This document shows, one piece after another, positions 8,460 to 17,457 of a DNA stretch of 64,000 nucleotides. Location: positions 2,089,543-2,153,542 of the forward strand of contig NZ_JAJOYR010000001.1 in NCBI RefSeq assembly GCF_021202945.1, written 5' to 3'. The number at the start of each line of letters is the position of its first letter. The stretch's first letter is position 1. The notes below the pieces were generated by a model. The model had not been told where the DNA came from and made no database searches. It was given only the letters and a program-made list of their open reading frames with translations. This DNA comes from Stenotrophomonas sp. SY1 (GTDB taxonomy: Bacteria; Pseudomonadota; Gammaproteobacteria; Xanthomonadales; Xanthomonadaceae). The translations under genes and the position numbers were made by a program.

Positions 8460-8741
8460 ATGACCGCACCGGCTTCCATCCAGCACAACCCTGCCGAACA
8501 CTGTTTCGAGACCACCGTGGACGGGCACCGCGCGGTGCTGGATTACGAGCTGGAGAACGGGGTCATGGTCATCACCCACACCGGTGTGCCGCAGGCCATC
8601 GGTGGGCGCGGCATTGCCGCCGAGCTGACCCGCGCGGCGCTGGAACATGCACGCAGCAATGGGCTCAAGGTCGTACCGGCCTGTGCGTACGCGGCGGCTT
8701 TCATGCAACGTCATGGCGAATACACAGCCCTGCTGGGATAA
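8460..8741 (+). CDS. Small GNAT-type acetyltransferase (YjdJ/NATD1-like)
   Basis: A 93-residue single-domain protein of the compact GCN5-related class. It has the acetyl-CoA loop (AIGGRGIAAELTRAALEHAR) after a strand with MVITHTGVP, and the C-terminal VVPACAYAAAFMQRH typical of the family. It is much shorter than standard GNAT enzymes because the N-terminal substrate part is missing. Substrate unknown. ACGGAG lies at 8448-8453, 6 nt before the ATG. It lies 54 nt upstream of a lipoprotein gene but there is no functional link visible. Confidence 0.8.
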   Translation: MTAPASIQHNPAEHCFETTVDGHRAVLDYELENGVMVITHTGVPQAIGGRGIAAELTRAALEHARSNGLKVVPACAYAAAFMQRHGEYTALLG

Positions 8742-8795
8742 TCCGCGCGCTTGGCCAGGCCCGCCCGGGCGGCTGGATTATCGAGGACAGAGCGC

Positions 8796-9641
8796 ATGAA
8801 AAGATTTGCACAGGGATCGTTTGCCACAGCGGTGTTGCTGTTGGCATTGGCAGGCTGCCGGCAGGATGGGCAGCAGCAGGAAGCTTCAGGCGCACCACCG
8901 GCACCGGCCGCCCCGCAGGCCGACGCAGGCGCGGCTGCGCCGACGACCGATACGGTCGACCTGGCCGACGTCATCGAACAGACCCCCAGTTACATGGTCG
9001 GCATCAGCTACCCGCCGGCAGCAGCCAAGTACCCCGGTCTGGCCCGCGAGCTGAGCAGCTACGCAGAGCACGCCAAGGCTGAGCTGCTCAAGTCCGTGAG
9101 CGGGTTGGGCAACGACAAGCCAACCGCTCCGTATGAGCTGTCGCTGTCCTTCGACATGCTGACCGAAACCCCGAAGGTGGTGACCGTGGCGGTGGACGGC
9201 AGCAGCTACACCGGGGGCGCGCACGGGCAGCCGCTGGTGGGTCGTTTTGTCTGGTTGCCGGAGCAGCAGAAGCTGCTCAAGGCTGAAGACCTGATCGGTA
9301 CCGCGCCGGGTTGGCAGGCGGTCAGCGACTATGTCGAGGACAAGCTGCTGGAACAGGCCATGGTCCGCACCCAGGGTGAGGACATCGCGCCGGAGGAGCA
9401 GCAGGCTCAGGTGCGCAACCTGTCCAGGATGATCGACGAAGGTACCTCGCCGGACGCCGGCAATTTCAGCCAGTTCCAGCCGGTGCTAGACGAGGCCGGA
9501 CGGATCAGCGCGCTGCGTTTCGTGTTCCCGCCGTACCAGGTGGGGCCGTACTCGGATGGCACCCAGACCGTCGATGTGCCGGCGGCCGTGCTGCTGCCGC
9601 ACGTGGCAGCCAGCTATCGGGAGCTGTTCGCTCACCCGTAA
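8796..9641 (+). CDS. Periplasmic lipoprotein with DUF3298/DUF4163-type domain
   Basis: A 281-residue predicted lipoprotein: signal peptide with lipobox LALAGC (lipidated Cys at about residue 21), a low-complexity Ala/Pro/Gln linker (about 22-50), then a globular domain. The core resembles the DUF3298/DUF4163 pair found in PdaC- and RsiV-like proteins: YPPAAAKYPGL near the start, SYTGGAHGQP in the middle and LRFVFPPYQVGPYSDG near the end. These domains bind peptidoglycan-related ligands in some characterised members; here the role is open. The ATG is chosen by CGAGGA 8 nt upstream. It precedes cfa by 21 nt, so the two may share a transcript. Confidence 0.72.
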   Translation: MKRFAQGSFATAVLLLALAGCRQDGQQQEASGAPPAPAAPQADAGAAAPTTDTVDLADVIEQTPSYMVGISYPPAAAKYPGLARELSSYAEHAKAELLKSVSGLGNDKPTAPYELSLSFDMLTETPKVVTVAVDGSSYTGGAHGQPLVGRFVWLPEQQKLLKAEDLIGTAPGWQAVSDYVEDKLLEQAMVRTQGEDIAPEEQQAQVRNLSRMIDEGTSPDAGNFSQFQPVLDEAGRISALRFVFPPYQVGPYSDGTQTVDVPAAVLLPHVAASYRELFAHP

Positions 9642-9662
9642 AGAACGCCGTGGAGGGCAGCG

Positions 9663-10778
9663 ATGGATGCTGGACTGCAACGCCGTGTGGAAGCGCTGTT
9701 GAACGAAGCTGATGTCGTGGCCGGTGGGCAACGCCCGCAGGACATCGATGTGCTGGACCCGCGCTTCTACGCGCGGGTACTGGCCGAAGGCTCGCTGGGT
9801 CTGGGCGAGAGCTACATGGAAGGCTGGTGGCAGGCCCATTCGCTGGATGGTTTCCTGACCCACCTGCTCGATGCGCGCCTGGACGAGCGGGTGCATGGCA
9901 GCGGGGACGTCTGGGACGCGCTCAAGGCCAAACTGTTCAACCTGCAGGCCGGGCAGGGCAGTTATGAAGTGGGCAAGCGCCATTACGACCTCGGCAACGA
10001 CCTGTACCAGGCCATGCTTGGCAAGCGGCTGGTCTACAGCTGTGGCTACTGGGCCCAGGCCCGCAGCCTGGACGAGGCGCAGGAAGCCAAGCTCGATCTG
10101 ATCTGCCGCAAGCTCGGCCTGCAACCGGGCATGCGCGTGCTGGATATCGGCTGCGGCTGGGGCGAGGCGCTCAAGTACGCCGCCGAGCGCTACGGCGTGC
10201 AGGGTGTTGGCGTGACGATCTCCAGCGAGCAGGCCGAGTTTGCACGTGCCTTGTGCGCCGGGCTGCCGGTGGAGATCCGTCTGCAGGACTACCGCGAGCT
10301 GGACGAGGATTTCGACGCAATCCTGTCGGTGGGGATGTTCGAGCACGTCGGGGTCAAGAACTACCGCACCTACTTCGAAGTCGCCCGGCGCTGCCTGGGC
10401 GAGGACGGCCTGTTCCTGCTGCACAGCATTGGCACCAACGTCAGCCGCGATCGCACCGACCCGTGGATCGCCAAGTACATCTTTCCCAATTCCATGTTGC
10501 CCTCGGCCGCGCAGATCAGCACCGCGATGGAAGGGCTGTTCGTGCTGGAGGACTGGCACAACTTCGGCACCGATTACGACCGCACCCTGCAGGCCTGGCG
10601 CAGCAACGTGGAGGCTGCCTGGGGCCGGCTTGATCCGCGTTACGACGAGCGTTTCCGGCGCATGTGGCGCTTCTACCTGGCTGCCTCCATGGCCACGTTC
10701 CGGACCCGTCATTCGCAGCTGTGGCAGTTGGTGCTGTCACCGCGTGGCGTGCGCAGCGGCTACGTAGCGCCGCGCTGA
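9663..10778 (+). CDS. cfa: Cyclopropane-fatty-acyl-phospholipid synthase
   Basis: A 371-residue SAM-dependent enzyme that adds a methylene bridge to unsaturated acyl chains of membrane phospholipids, usually on entry to stationary phase or in acid stress. Visible are the N-terminal lipid-binding part with LGLGESYMEGWW, the YDLGNDLYQAML and YSCGYWA motifs, the SAM motif VLDIGCGWG near residue 160, VGVTISSEQ, and SVGMFEHVG. The C-terminal half has IFPNSMLPS and RTLQAWRSN. Length and motif order match E. coli Cfa. TGGAGGG lies 8 nt before the ATG. No strong terminator is seen, only a 7-bp hairpin (GCAGACC / GGTCTGC) downstream. Confidence 0.95.
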   Translation: MDAGLQRRVEALLNEADVVAGGQRPQDIDVLDPRFYARVLAEGSLGLGESYMEGWWQAHSLDGFLTHLLDARLDERVHGSGDVWDALKAKLFNLQAGQGSYEVGKRHYDLGNDLYQAMLGKRLVYSCGYWAQARSLDEAQEAKLDLICRKLGLQPGMRVLDIGCGWGEALKYAAERYGVQGVGVTISSEQAEFARALCAGLPVEIRLQDYRELDEDFDAILSVGMFEHVGVKNYRTYFEVARRCLGEDGLFLLHSIGTNVSRDRTDPWIAKYIFPNSMLPSAAQISTAMEGLFVLEDWHNFGTDYDRTLQAWRSNVEAAWGRLDPRYDERFRRMWRFYLAASMATFRTRHSQLWQLVLSPRGVRSGYVAPR

Positions 10779-10942
10779 AGAACGGCGGGACCCGCCGGCC
10801 GGGATCGAAGCCCGGCAGACCTGATGGTCGATGGGTCTGCTGCTGGGCTTCATGCCGGCCTGCGGGCTGGCGACGACACCAGGACCACGTGGTTCAAAGA
10901 TGAACGCCGGTTAAGGTTGTTGGGCCGGCGCTTCGATTTACG

Positions 10943-10972
10943 TTTACTTGTTGATATTACAGTTGTGTAATA
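10943..10972 (+). promoter_or_regulatory. Promoter with overlapping MarR-type operator
   Basis: A perfect palindrome TATTACA-gttg-TGTAATA (10955-10972, 7-bp arms) sits 29 nt before the marR start. A sigma70-like promoter fits exactly over it: -35 TTTACT (10943-10948), 17-nt spacer, -10 TGTAAT (10966-10971) lying inside the right arm. A MarR dimer bound here would block RNA polymerase, giving autoregulation of the efflux operon. Confidence 0.72.
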
Positions 10973-11000
10973 CGTCGATCCTCCCCATCGGTTTATCGCG

Positions 11001-11495
11001 ATGAGCAGCTTCGACCCGACTGAAATCCGTATCGACGCCACCTGCCAACGCTGGCCTGGGTTTCCGCGTGAGCCGGCAGTGCTGGTGCGGCTGATCAAGG
11101 GTCTGTACAAGACCGTGCACGATCACGCCAACGCGGTGCTGCGTGACTACGATCTCAGCCACGCCGAGTACAACGCGCTGATGATGTTGTACGGAACGCC
11201 GGACCGGCCGTTGAGCCCGTCCGAGCTGGCAGACGCGGCCACCGAGAAGTCGGCCAACATCACCCGCCTGAGCGACCAGCTGCACGGCAAGGGTTTGATC
11301 GAACGCATTCCGCACGCCGAGGACCGCCGCAAGCTGGAGCTGCGTCTCACCGCTGATGGCGTCGCCTTGGTCGAACGCCTGTTGCCGGACATGTCGCGGC
11401 TGCTGCGCCAGCAGGTGCAGGGTCTGAGCGAACCCGAGCAGCATCGGTTGGAGCAGCTGCTCAAGAAGATGCTCGACAGCGTGGACGCGGTCTGA
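11001..11495 (+). CDS. MarR-family repressor of the adjacent efflux operon
   Basis: A 164-residue winged-helix regulator. The family architecture is clear: an N-terminal dimerisation helix (LVRLIKGLYKTVHDHANAVL), the helix-turn-helix (SPSELADAATEKSANITRLSDQL), and the wing with the family signature DRRKLELRLTADG. It is first in an operon with FUSC (8 nt gap), DUF1656 and HlyD genes, so it most likely senses an aromatic acid or similar compound and de-represses its own export system, as EmrR and other MarR proteins do. The palindrome over the promoter at 10955-10972 is its probable operator. The inducer is unknown. Confidence 0.9.
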   Translation: MSSFDPTEIRIDATCQRWPGFPREPAVLVRLIKGLYKTVHDHANAVLRDYDLSHAEYNALMMLYGTPDRPLSPSELADAATEKSANITRLSDQLHGKGLIERIPHAEDRRKLELRLTADGVALVERLLPDMSRLLRQQVQGLSEPEQHRLEQLLKKMLDSVDAV

Positions 11496-11503
11496 GGCAG
11501 ACG

Positions 11504-13651
11504 ATGTCCGCTGTTCCTTCACAAGTCTCTGCTGCTGCCGGCGATGGCCGTTGGTACCACGGCCTGCGCGGCTTTCTCAAAGGCGAGGCCGACACCTGGC
11601 TGTTCGTGCTGCGCACGGCGCTGTCGCTGTTCCTGACCGGCTGGCTGGCCATGCGCATGCAGTTGCCGCAACCGGGCACGGCGATGCTGACCACGGTGAT
11701 CGTCATGCACCGGCAGAGCGGCATGGTGCTGGCCAAGGGCTTCTACCGGGTGCTGGGCACGCTGGTGGGTGCGCTGGCCGCGCTGTTGATTGTGGCCTTG
11801 TTTCCGCAGCAGAGCGCGCCGTTCCTGCTGGTGATGGCGTTGTGGATCGGCGCGTGTGCGGCTGGCGCCACGCTGTATCGCAACTTCAAATCCTATGCGT
11901 TCGTACTGGCAGGCTACACCGCGGCGATCATCGCCTTGCCGGTGATCGCCACCCATCCGGGCCATGTGTTCGATTCGGCCGTGGCGCGCATTTCCGAAGT
12001 GATGCTGGGACTGGCGGTCAGCGCGGTGATCAGCGACACGGTGTTGCCGGTGCGCCTGCGCGACACGCTGCGCAGCGCGGTGCGCGCACAGTACGCCAAC
12101 TTCCTGGAATTCGTGCGCGAGGCATTGCAGGGCCAGTTGCCGCGCGAACGCATGGAGCAGGTACATCTGCGCGCAGTGCGTGATGCGGTTGCGTTGGAAG
12201 ACCTGCGTAGCTCGGTGATCTTCGAGGACCCGGAGGCACGGGCGCGCAGCGTGCATCTGTTGCAGTTCAACCAGCGCTTCATGGCGGTGTCCACCAGCTT
12301 CCAGTCGCTGCATCACCTGATCAACCGGCTGCTGCGGCAGGGCACCCCGGCCGCCCAGGCGTTGCTGGCGCTGTATCAGCCCTTGGGCGTCGCCCTGCAG
12401 ATAAACCCGCAGGACATGCCACCGGAACAGCTGGCCAATGACATCCGCCAGGTGCAGAAGAATCTTGCGGTACATGCAGCCCGCCTGCGCGAAGAGCTTG
12501 GCGACCCCGCGCAGATCGAAGACTTCGACGTCGGCATGGATCTGCTGCGCCGTTTCACCCACGAGCTTGAGGACTACATCCGTGCCCGTGGCCATCTGCT
12601 GCATCGGGTGGTGCCGGCCGTGGCTGACCTGCGTGTGCGCTTCGTGCGCGGCAACGACCATGCCGGCGCGCTGCTTACGCTGATCCGCACCACGGCGACG
12701 ATGTTGCTGCTGGGAACGTTCTGGGTGGCAACGGGCTGGCCGATGGGCGCCAACGCGATGCTGCTGGCCACGATTTTTTCCGGCCTGTTCGCCACCACAC
12801 CCAACGCGGCGCAGCTGACCAGCAAGCTGTTGGGCGGCTATCTGGTGGGGCTGCTGGCCGGTTATGTCTGCGAGTTCTGGGTGCTGACGCGGATGGACGG
12901 CTACGCCTTCCTGGTGGCTGGAATATTGCCGTTCCTGATCGCCGGCCTGTACCTGGCCAGCCGGCCGAAGTCCGGCGCTTTCGGTCTGGGCTACACGATG
13001 GCGCTGGTCAGCATCCTGGCCATCGGCAACCCGATGCCATTCAACCCGCAGCTGTTCTTCAACGATGCGCTGGCACAGGCGGCCGGCTTGGCTGCGGCGG
13101 GCGTGAGTTTCCTGCTGCTGCCGCCAGCCGTGGGCAGCGGTTGGCTGCGGCGCCGGCAGATGGCCGCGCTGCGCGGACAGGTGCGGCTGGCCGCGCAAGG
13201 GCCGTTGCCTGGCCTGCGGCACCGGTTTGAAAGCACGAACAGCGACCTGGTCCATCAGATCGTGGCGCATACCGTGCCGGGCAGTGACGCCTCGCGCAGC
13301 CTGCTGGCCTGGGCGCTGGCGGTCAACGAAACCGGCCGCGCCCTGATCCATCTGCGCCACGACCTGGCCAAGGAGCCGTTGCCCGTGTCACTGCAACATC
13401 TGGTGCAGTCTGCGGTGGTGGCGCTGGCCAGCTTCTTTGCCGCGCCTTCGCGCGCGGCGTGGCGCCAGACCGATGAACAACTGCAGCGGGCCATCGATGC
13501 AGCGCGCGCGCAAGCGACTGCGCCCGGTGTGAAGAAAGTACTGCGCCATCTGCGGCTGGTAAGGCTGGCAATGGTGGATGACCACTCGGTAATGGCCGCC
13601 TACATCACCCCGGTCGAGCCGAACCAGGAGCCTGCTTCCCATGCCCATTGA
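11504..13651 (+). CDS. FUSC-family inner-membrane efflux protein (fusaric acid/AaeB-like)
   Basis: A 715-residue protein with the duplicated FUSC layout: a first block of about six helices (residues 25-185, from WLFVLRTALSLFLTGWLA to VISDTVLP), a soluble helical part (about 190-390), a second block of six helices (about 395-545) and a C-terminal soluble domain. It is the membrane pump of a tripartite aromatic-acid efflux system of the AaeB or fusaric-acid-resistance type. It starts 8 nt after marR behind TGAGG, and its 3' end overlaps the DUF1656 gene by 11 nt. Substrates probably include phenolic or fusaric-type acids, by family analogy only. Confidence 0.9.
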   Translation: MSAVPSQVSAAAGDGRWYHGLRGFLKGEADTWLFVLRTALSLFLTGWLAMRMQLPQPGTAMLTTVIVMHRQSGMVLAKGFYRVLGTLVGALAALLIVALFPQQSAPFLLVMALWIGACAAGATLYRNFKSYAFVLAGYTAAIIALPVIATHPGHVFDSAVARISEVMLGLAVSAVISDTVLPVRLRDTLRSAVRAQYANFLEFVREALQGQLPRERMEQVHLRAVRDAVALEDLRSSVIFEDPEARARSVHLLQFNQRFMAVSTSFQSLHHLINRLLRQGTPAAQALLALYQPLGVALQINPQDMPPEQLANDIRQVQKNLAVHAARLREELGDPAQIEDFDVGMDLLRRFTHELEDYIRARGHLLHRVVPAVADLRVRFVRGNDHAGALLTLIRTTATMLLLGTFWVATGWPMGANAMLLATIFSGLFATTPNAAQLTSKLLGGYLVGLLAGYVCEFWVLTRMDGYAFLVAGILPFLIAGLYLASRPKSGAFGLGYTMALVSILAIGNPMPFNPQLFFNDALAQAAGLAAAGVSFLLLPPAVGSGWLRRRQMAALRGQVRLAAQGPLPGLRHRFESTNSDLVHQIVAHTVPGSDASRSLLAWALAVNETGRALIHLRHDLAKEPLPVSLQHLVQSAVVALASFFAAPSRAAWRQTDEQLQRAIDAARAQATAPGVKKVLRHLRLVRLAMVDDHSVMAAYITPVEPNQEPASHAH

Positions 13652-13838
13652 GTTTGCTTTTGGCGGCAGCCTGTTTCCGGGTTTGCTGGTGCTGTTCTGC
13701 GTGGTCTGCGTGCTGTTGTGGGTGCTGGACGCGGTGGCCGGCCGACGCGGCTGGTACCGGCATGTGTGGCATCCGTCGTTGTTTCGCGTGGCGTTGTTCG
13801 TTTGTCTTTTCGGCGGCTTCGGCCTGCTGCTGTTCTGA
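13641..13838 (+). CDS. DUF1656 small membrane protein (AaeX-like)
   Basis: A 65-residue protein with two membrane helices (about 10-30 and 46-64) separated by a basic loop (GRRGWYRHVWHPS). This is the DUF1656/AaeX family, nearly always found between or next to FUSC and HlyD genes. Its start overlaps the FUSC 3' end and it ends 9 nt before the HlyD gene. The role within the efflux complex is unknown. Confidence 0.88.
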   Translation: MPIEFAFGGSLFPGLLVLFCVVCVLLWVLDAVAGRRGWYRHVWHPSLFRVALFVCLFGGFGLLLF

Positions 13839-13847
13839 GATATCTCC

Positions 13848-14849
13848 ATGTCCCCCAAGACTCAAACCCTGCTTCGTATCTCCATTACTTCCGTGGTTGT
13901 CGTGATCGCGGCGCTGGTGGCTGTGGCCATGTGGCGGCACTACATGTACTCGCCATGGACACGCGAAGGACGCCTGCGTGCCGAAGTGGTGCGGGTTGCG
14001 CCGGATGTATCCGGGCCGGTCACCTCGGTAGCGGTGCGCGACAACCAGCTGATCCGGCGCGGTGACGTGCTGTACACCATCGACCAGGCCCGTTATCGCA
14101 ACGCATTGGCGCAGGCACAGGCCAATCTTTCCGCCGCGCAGGCCGCCGCACGCGCAGCGGGAGCAAGCATCCAGGCCGCCGCTGCCGGTGCCGAGCAGCA
14201 AAGTGCAAACGCCAGCCGTTACCAGCAGCAGTACGAACGGCGCCAGCGCATCGGCGGCAGCCTGATCTCCGAAGAAGCACGCAGCGACGCGCTCAGTGCA
14301 GTGCAGGCTGCGCGTGCGGGCGTGGCGCAGGCGCGTGCCAGCCGGCAGCAGGCCAGTGCGTCACAGCAGCAGGCCTTGGCCGCGGTGGAGCAGGCACAGG
14401 CCGCGCTGGATACGGCGGCATTGAATCTGGAGCGCACCCAGGTGCGCGCGCCGGTGGACGGTTATGTCACCAACCTGGAAGTACGCGCCGGCGACTACGC
14501 CAGCGCCGGCGCGGCGCGGTTGGCGGTGATCGATACCGCTTCGTTCTGGGTGTACGGCTACTTCGAGGAAACCAAGCTGGCGCAGTTGCGGGTGGGCGAG
14601 GGCGCGCAGATCCAGTTGATGAGCGGGCAGCCCCTGCACGGCCACATCGAGAGCATCGCGCATGGCATCACCGACGCCGACAGCCCTACCGGCAGCGACC
14701 TGCTGGCCAACGTCAACCCGACCTACAACTGGGTGCGCTTGGCGCAGCGCATTCCGGTGCGGATCAAGCTTGATCCGGGCACTGTCGGCAATGGCGTGGT
14801 GCTGGCCAATGGCATGACCGCGACGGTGATTGTTGAGGCTGGGACCTGA
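13848..14849 (+). CDS. HlyD-family periplasmic adaptor of the efflux operon
   Basis: A 333-residue membrane fusion protein: N-terminal membrane helix (about 12-30), a first lipoyl half (VAPDVSGPVTSVAVRDNQ), a long Ala/Gln-rich coiled-coil hairpin (about 80-195), the second lipoyl half (VRAPVDGYVTNLEVRAGDY), and a beta-barrel part (FWVYGYFEETKLAQLRVG). It would link the FUSC pump to an outer-membrane channel. It is the last gene of the marR-FUSC-DUF1656-HlyD unit; no outer-membrane TolC-like gene is present, so that partner must be encoded elsewhere. Confidence 0.92.
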   Translation: MSPKTQTLLRISITSVVVVIAALVAVAMWRHYMYSPWTREGRLRAEVVRVAPDVSGPVTSVAVRDNQLIRRGDVLYTIDQARYRNALAQAQANLSAAQAAARAAGASIQAAAAGAEQQSANASRYQQQYERRQRIGGSLISEEARSDALSAVQAARAGVAQARASRQQASASQQQALAAVEQAQAALDTAALNLERTQVRAPVDGYVTNLEVRAGDYASAGAARLAVIDTASFWVYGYFEETKLAQLRVGEGAQIQLMSGQPLHGHIESIAHGITDADSPTGSDLLANVNPTYNWVRLAQRIPVRIKLDPGTVGNGVVLANGMTATVIVEAGT

Positions 14850-14879
14850 GGGTTCGAAGGCTGCCCTCGTCGCTCAAAA

Positions 14880-15014
14880 GCTACCCCTCCCCAACCCTCC
14901 CCTTGGCTGCGCCAAAGGGAGGGGGCAAGAGCGGGTTTCGCTGCGACCTGGCAGGGCATGCAATACCGCCCCCTCCCTTTGGCGCAGCCAAGGGGAGGGT
15001 TGGGGAGGGGTAGC
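14880..15014. repeat. Non-coding element with perfect 47-bp terminal inverted repeats
   Basis: Arms 14880-14926 and 14968-15014 are exact reverse complements (GCTACCCCTCCCC... / ...GGGGAGGGGTAGC) around a 41-nt core. A diverged second copy lies at 35609-35736 with a recognisably similar core (CGCTGCGAC...). It codes for nothing and could fold into a very long hairpin. It sits between the end of the efflux operon and the dcp terminator. Confidence 0.85.
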
Positions 15015-15062
15015 CCTTCGACGTAAGCAAGGACAGCCAGCCCAGGTCTCACCCCTGGCAAC

Positions 15063-15093
15063 AAAAAACGCCCGGCTTTTGGCCGGGCGTTTC
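15063..15093. terminator. Bidirectional terminator between hlyD-like and dcp genes
   Basis: A 10-bp stem AACGCCCGGC / GCCGGGCGTT has an A-run on its left, so the minus strand reads as stem plus T6. It fits best as the dcp terminator and may also stop transcripts from the efflux operon. Confidence 0.85.
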
Positions 15094-15117
15094 TCATTCC
15101 ACTTTGAACGCGGACGC

Positions 15118-17289
15118 TTACTTCGCCGCGTCACCGGTGGTCAAACCACGCTTCTCCAGCAGCGGCTCGATCTGCGGCTCGTGGCCGGCGAAGTTGCGGA
15201 ACAGCTCCATCGCATCGACGCTGCCGCCCTTGGACAGCAGGGTCTTGCGGAAATGGTCGCCGTTGGCGCGCGACAGGCCGCCGTGCTCGCGGAACCACTT
15301 CTGGGTGTTGGCGTCCAGCACCTCGGACCAGATGTAGGCGTAGTAGCCGGCCGAGTAGCCGCCCATGATGTGGCTGAAGTACGGGGTCTTGTAACGCGGC
15401 GGTACCGGCGCGTAGTAGATGCCGTCCTTGACCAGCGCGGCATGCTCGAACGCCATCACGTCCTTCGGTGCCGGGATCTGGCCGACGCCGATCTGGTGCC
15501 AGCTCTGGTCCAGCATCGCTGCGCCCAGATACTCGGTGGTGGCAAAGCCCTGGTTGAACTTGGACGCGGCAACCACCTTGTCCAGCAGCGCCTGCGGCAT
15601 CGCCGAGCCGTTCTGGTAGTGCTTGGCGTAGTTGGCCAGGATGGTCGGCTCGTCGGCCCACATCTCGTTGACCTGCGACGGGAACTCGACGAAGTCACGC
15701 GGCACCGCGGTGCCCGAGAAGTACGGGTACTTCACGTCCGAGAACATGCCGTGCAGCGCGTGGCCGAACTCGTGGAAGGTGGTGGTCACTTCGTCCCAGG
15801 TCAGCAGGGTCGGCTTGCCGGCCGGCGGCTTGGGGATGTTGAGGTGGTTGGCCACCACCGGCTTGTCACCGGTCAGCTCCGACTGCGACACGTAGGAGTT
15901 CATCCACGCGCCACCGCGCTTGGACTCACGTGCGTACGGGTCGAACAGGAAGATCGCCAGCTGGGTGCCGTCGGCGTCGAACACGTCATAGACGGTGACA
16001 TCGGCGTGGTACACCGGCAGGTCGGTGCGCTGCTTGAAGGTCAGGCCGAATTCCTTGCCTGCGGCGAAGAACACGCCGTCTTCCAGCACGGTCTTCAGCT
16101 CGAAGTACGGCTTGAGCTGCGATTCGTCGAAGTTGTACTTGGCCTGGCGCACCTTCTCGCTGTAGAAGGCCCAGTCCCACGGCTGCAGCTCGAAGGTTGC
16201 CTTGCCGGCGGCCTTCTGCTCGGCGTCGATCATCGCCTGCAGGTCGGCGGCTTCGCGGCGGGCATTGGTGACGGCGGCCGGGGCCAGCTGGCCGAGCATG
16301 GCGTTGACCGCTTCCGGGGTCTTGGCGGTCTGGTTGCCCAGCGAGTAGCTGGCGAAGTTGGCAAAGCCCATCAGCGCGGCCTTCTCGGCACGTAGGGTCA
16401 TGATGCGCGAGACCAGGGCGGTGTTGTCGTACTCGCCACCCTTGCTGCCGCGCGAGATCGAGGCTTCGTAGATCTTCTGGCGCAGCTCGCGGTTGGTCAG
16501 GTTGGTCAGCGGCGGCTGGCCGGTGGTGTTGAGCAGGGCGATGACGTACTTGCCCTCCAGCTTGCGGGCCTTGGCGGCTTCCGAAGCGGCGGCGATCTGC
16601 TCGGCCGACAGGCCATCGAGCTGCTTGACGTCATCGACCACGATGAACGAAGCGTTGACCTCGGCCTGCACGTTCTGGCTGAACTTGGTGCCCAGGTTGG
16701 CCAGCTCGGCATTCATGTCCTTGAGCTTGGCCTTGTCGGCGTCGGACAGCTTGGCGCCGGCGCGGACGAAATTGTCGTGGTACTTCTCGACCAGACGCAG
16801 GCCTTCAGCGTCCAGGCCCAGCTTGGCGCGGTTGTTGTAGAGCGTTTCGATGCGCGCGAACAGCTTGCCGTTGAGGTTGATGGCATCGCTGTGGGCGGCG
16901 AATTTGGCCGAGTAGTCGGCTTGCAGCTTCTTGCGCGTGTCGTTGGTATCGGCGCCGATCAGCGCGAAGAACACGGTGGTGGCGCGGTCGAGGGTGGCGC
17001 CGCTGTTTTCCAGCGCGATCAGGGTGTTCTCGAAGGTCGGCGCGGCACGGTTGTTGGCAATCGCCTCCACTTCCTTCAACTGCTCGGCCATGCCCGCGTC
17101 GAAAGCCGGCGCGAAGTCAGCGTCCTTGATCTTGTCGAACTGCGGGTAGTGCAGCGGCAGCGTGCTCTCGGCGAAGAACGGGTTGGCCTGCTCAGCGGTC
17201 TGGCTGGCGGCGGCGTTGGCGGTCACGCTGTAAGCCGGGAGGGCGAGGCCCAGGGTAGCGGCAAGGGCAAGGGCGAGGCGGGTGTTCAA
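15118..17289 (-). CDS. dcp: Peptidyl-dipeptidase Dcp (M3 metallopeptidase), exported
   Basis: A 723-residue zinc peptidase of the M3 family that removes C-terminal dipeptides. The zinc motif is H506-E-F-G-H510 followed by ALHGMF; downstream QVNEMW carries the likely third ligand. The C-terminal SHIMGGYSAGYYAYIWSEVL segment is typical of Dcp. It has a signal peptide (residues 1 to about 26, Ala-rich), so it should act in the periplasm. The start is TTG at 17289: it has GGAG 8 nt upstream, gives the signal peptide, and no ATG fits. The frame stays open to 18015 upstream but that part overlaps the glutathione peroxidase gene antisense. Confidence 0.93.
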   Translation of the reverse strand: MNTRLALALAATLGLALPAYSVTANAAASQTAEQANPFFAESTLPLHYPQFDKIKDADFAPAFDAGMAEQLKEVEAIANNRAAPTFENTLIALENSGATLDRATTVFFALIGADTNDTRKKLQADYSAKFAAHSDAINLNGKLFARIETLYNNRAKLGLDAEGLRLVEKYHDNFVRAGAKLSDADKAKLKDMNAELANLGTKFSQNVQAEVNASFIVVDDVKQLDGLSAEQIAAASEAAKARKLEGKYVIALLNTTGQPPLTNLTNRELRQKIYEASISRGSKGGEYDNTALVSRIMTLRAEKAALMGFANFASYSLGNQTAKTPEAVNAMLGQLAPAAVTNARREAADLQAMIDAEQKAAGKATFELQPWDWAFYSEKVRQAKYNFDESQLKPYFELKTVLEDGVFFAAGKEFGLTFKQRTDLPVYHADVTVYDVFDADGTQLAIFLFDPYARESKRGGAWMNSYVSQSELTGDKPVVANHLNIPKPPAGKPTLLTWDEVTTTFHEFGHALHGMFSDVKYPYFSGTAVPRDFVEFPSQVNEMWADEPTILANYAKHYQNGSAMPQALLDKVVAASKFNQGFATTEYLGAAMLDQSWHQIGVGQIPAPKDVMAFEHAALVKDGIYYAPVPPRYKTPYFSHIMGGYSAGYYAYIWSEVLDANTQKWFREHGGLSRANGDHFRKTLLSKGGSVDAMELFRNFAGHEPQIEPLLEKRGLTTGDAAK

Positions 17290-17457
17290 GTCGGAAGCTC
17301 CGAAAAATACTGAGGGCGAAGGGTAACCTGAGGGGCTCGCTTGCCGGGTGTGTCGAATGGCATGGTTGCAAGGGCAAGCACATGCTGGCTGACCGTGCGT
17401 TGGCGGCAGTTGTCGCCGTGATGGCGTAGTCTTGCAGGCCCGTTCGGAGATGTGCCC

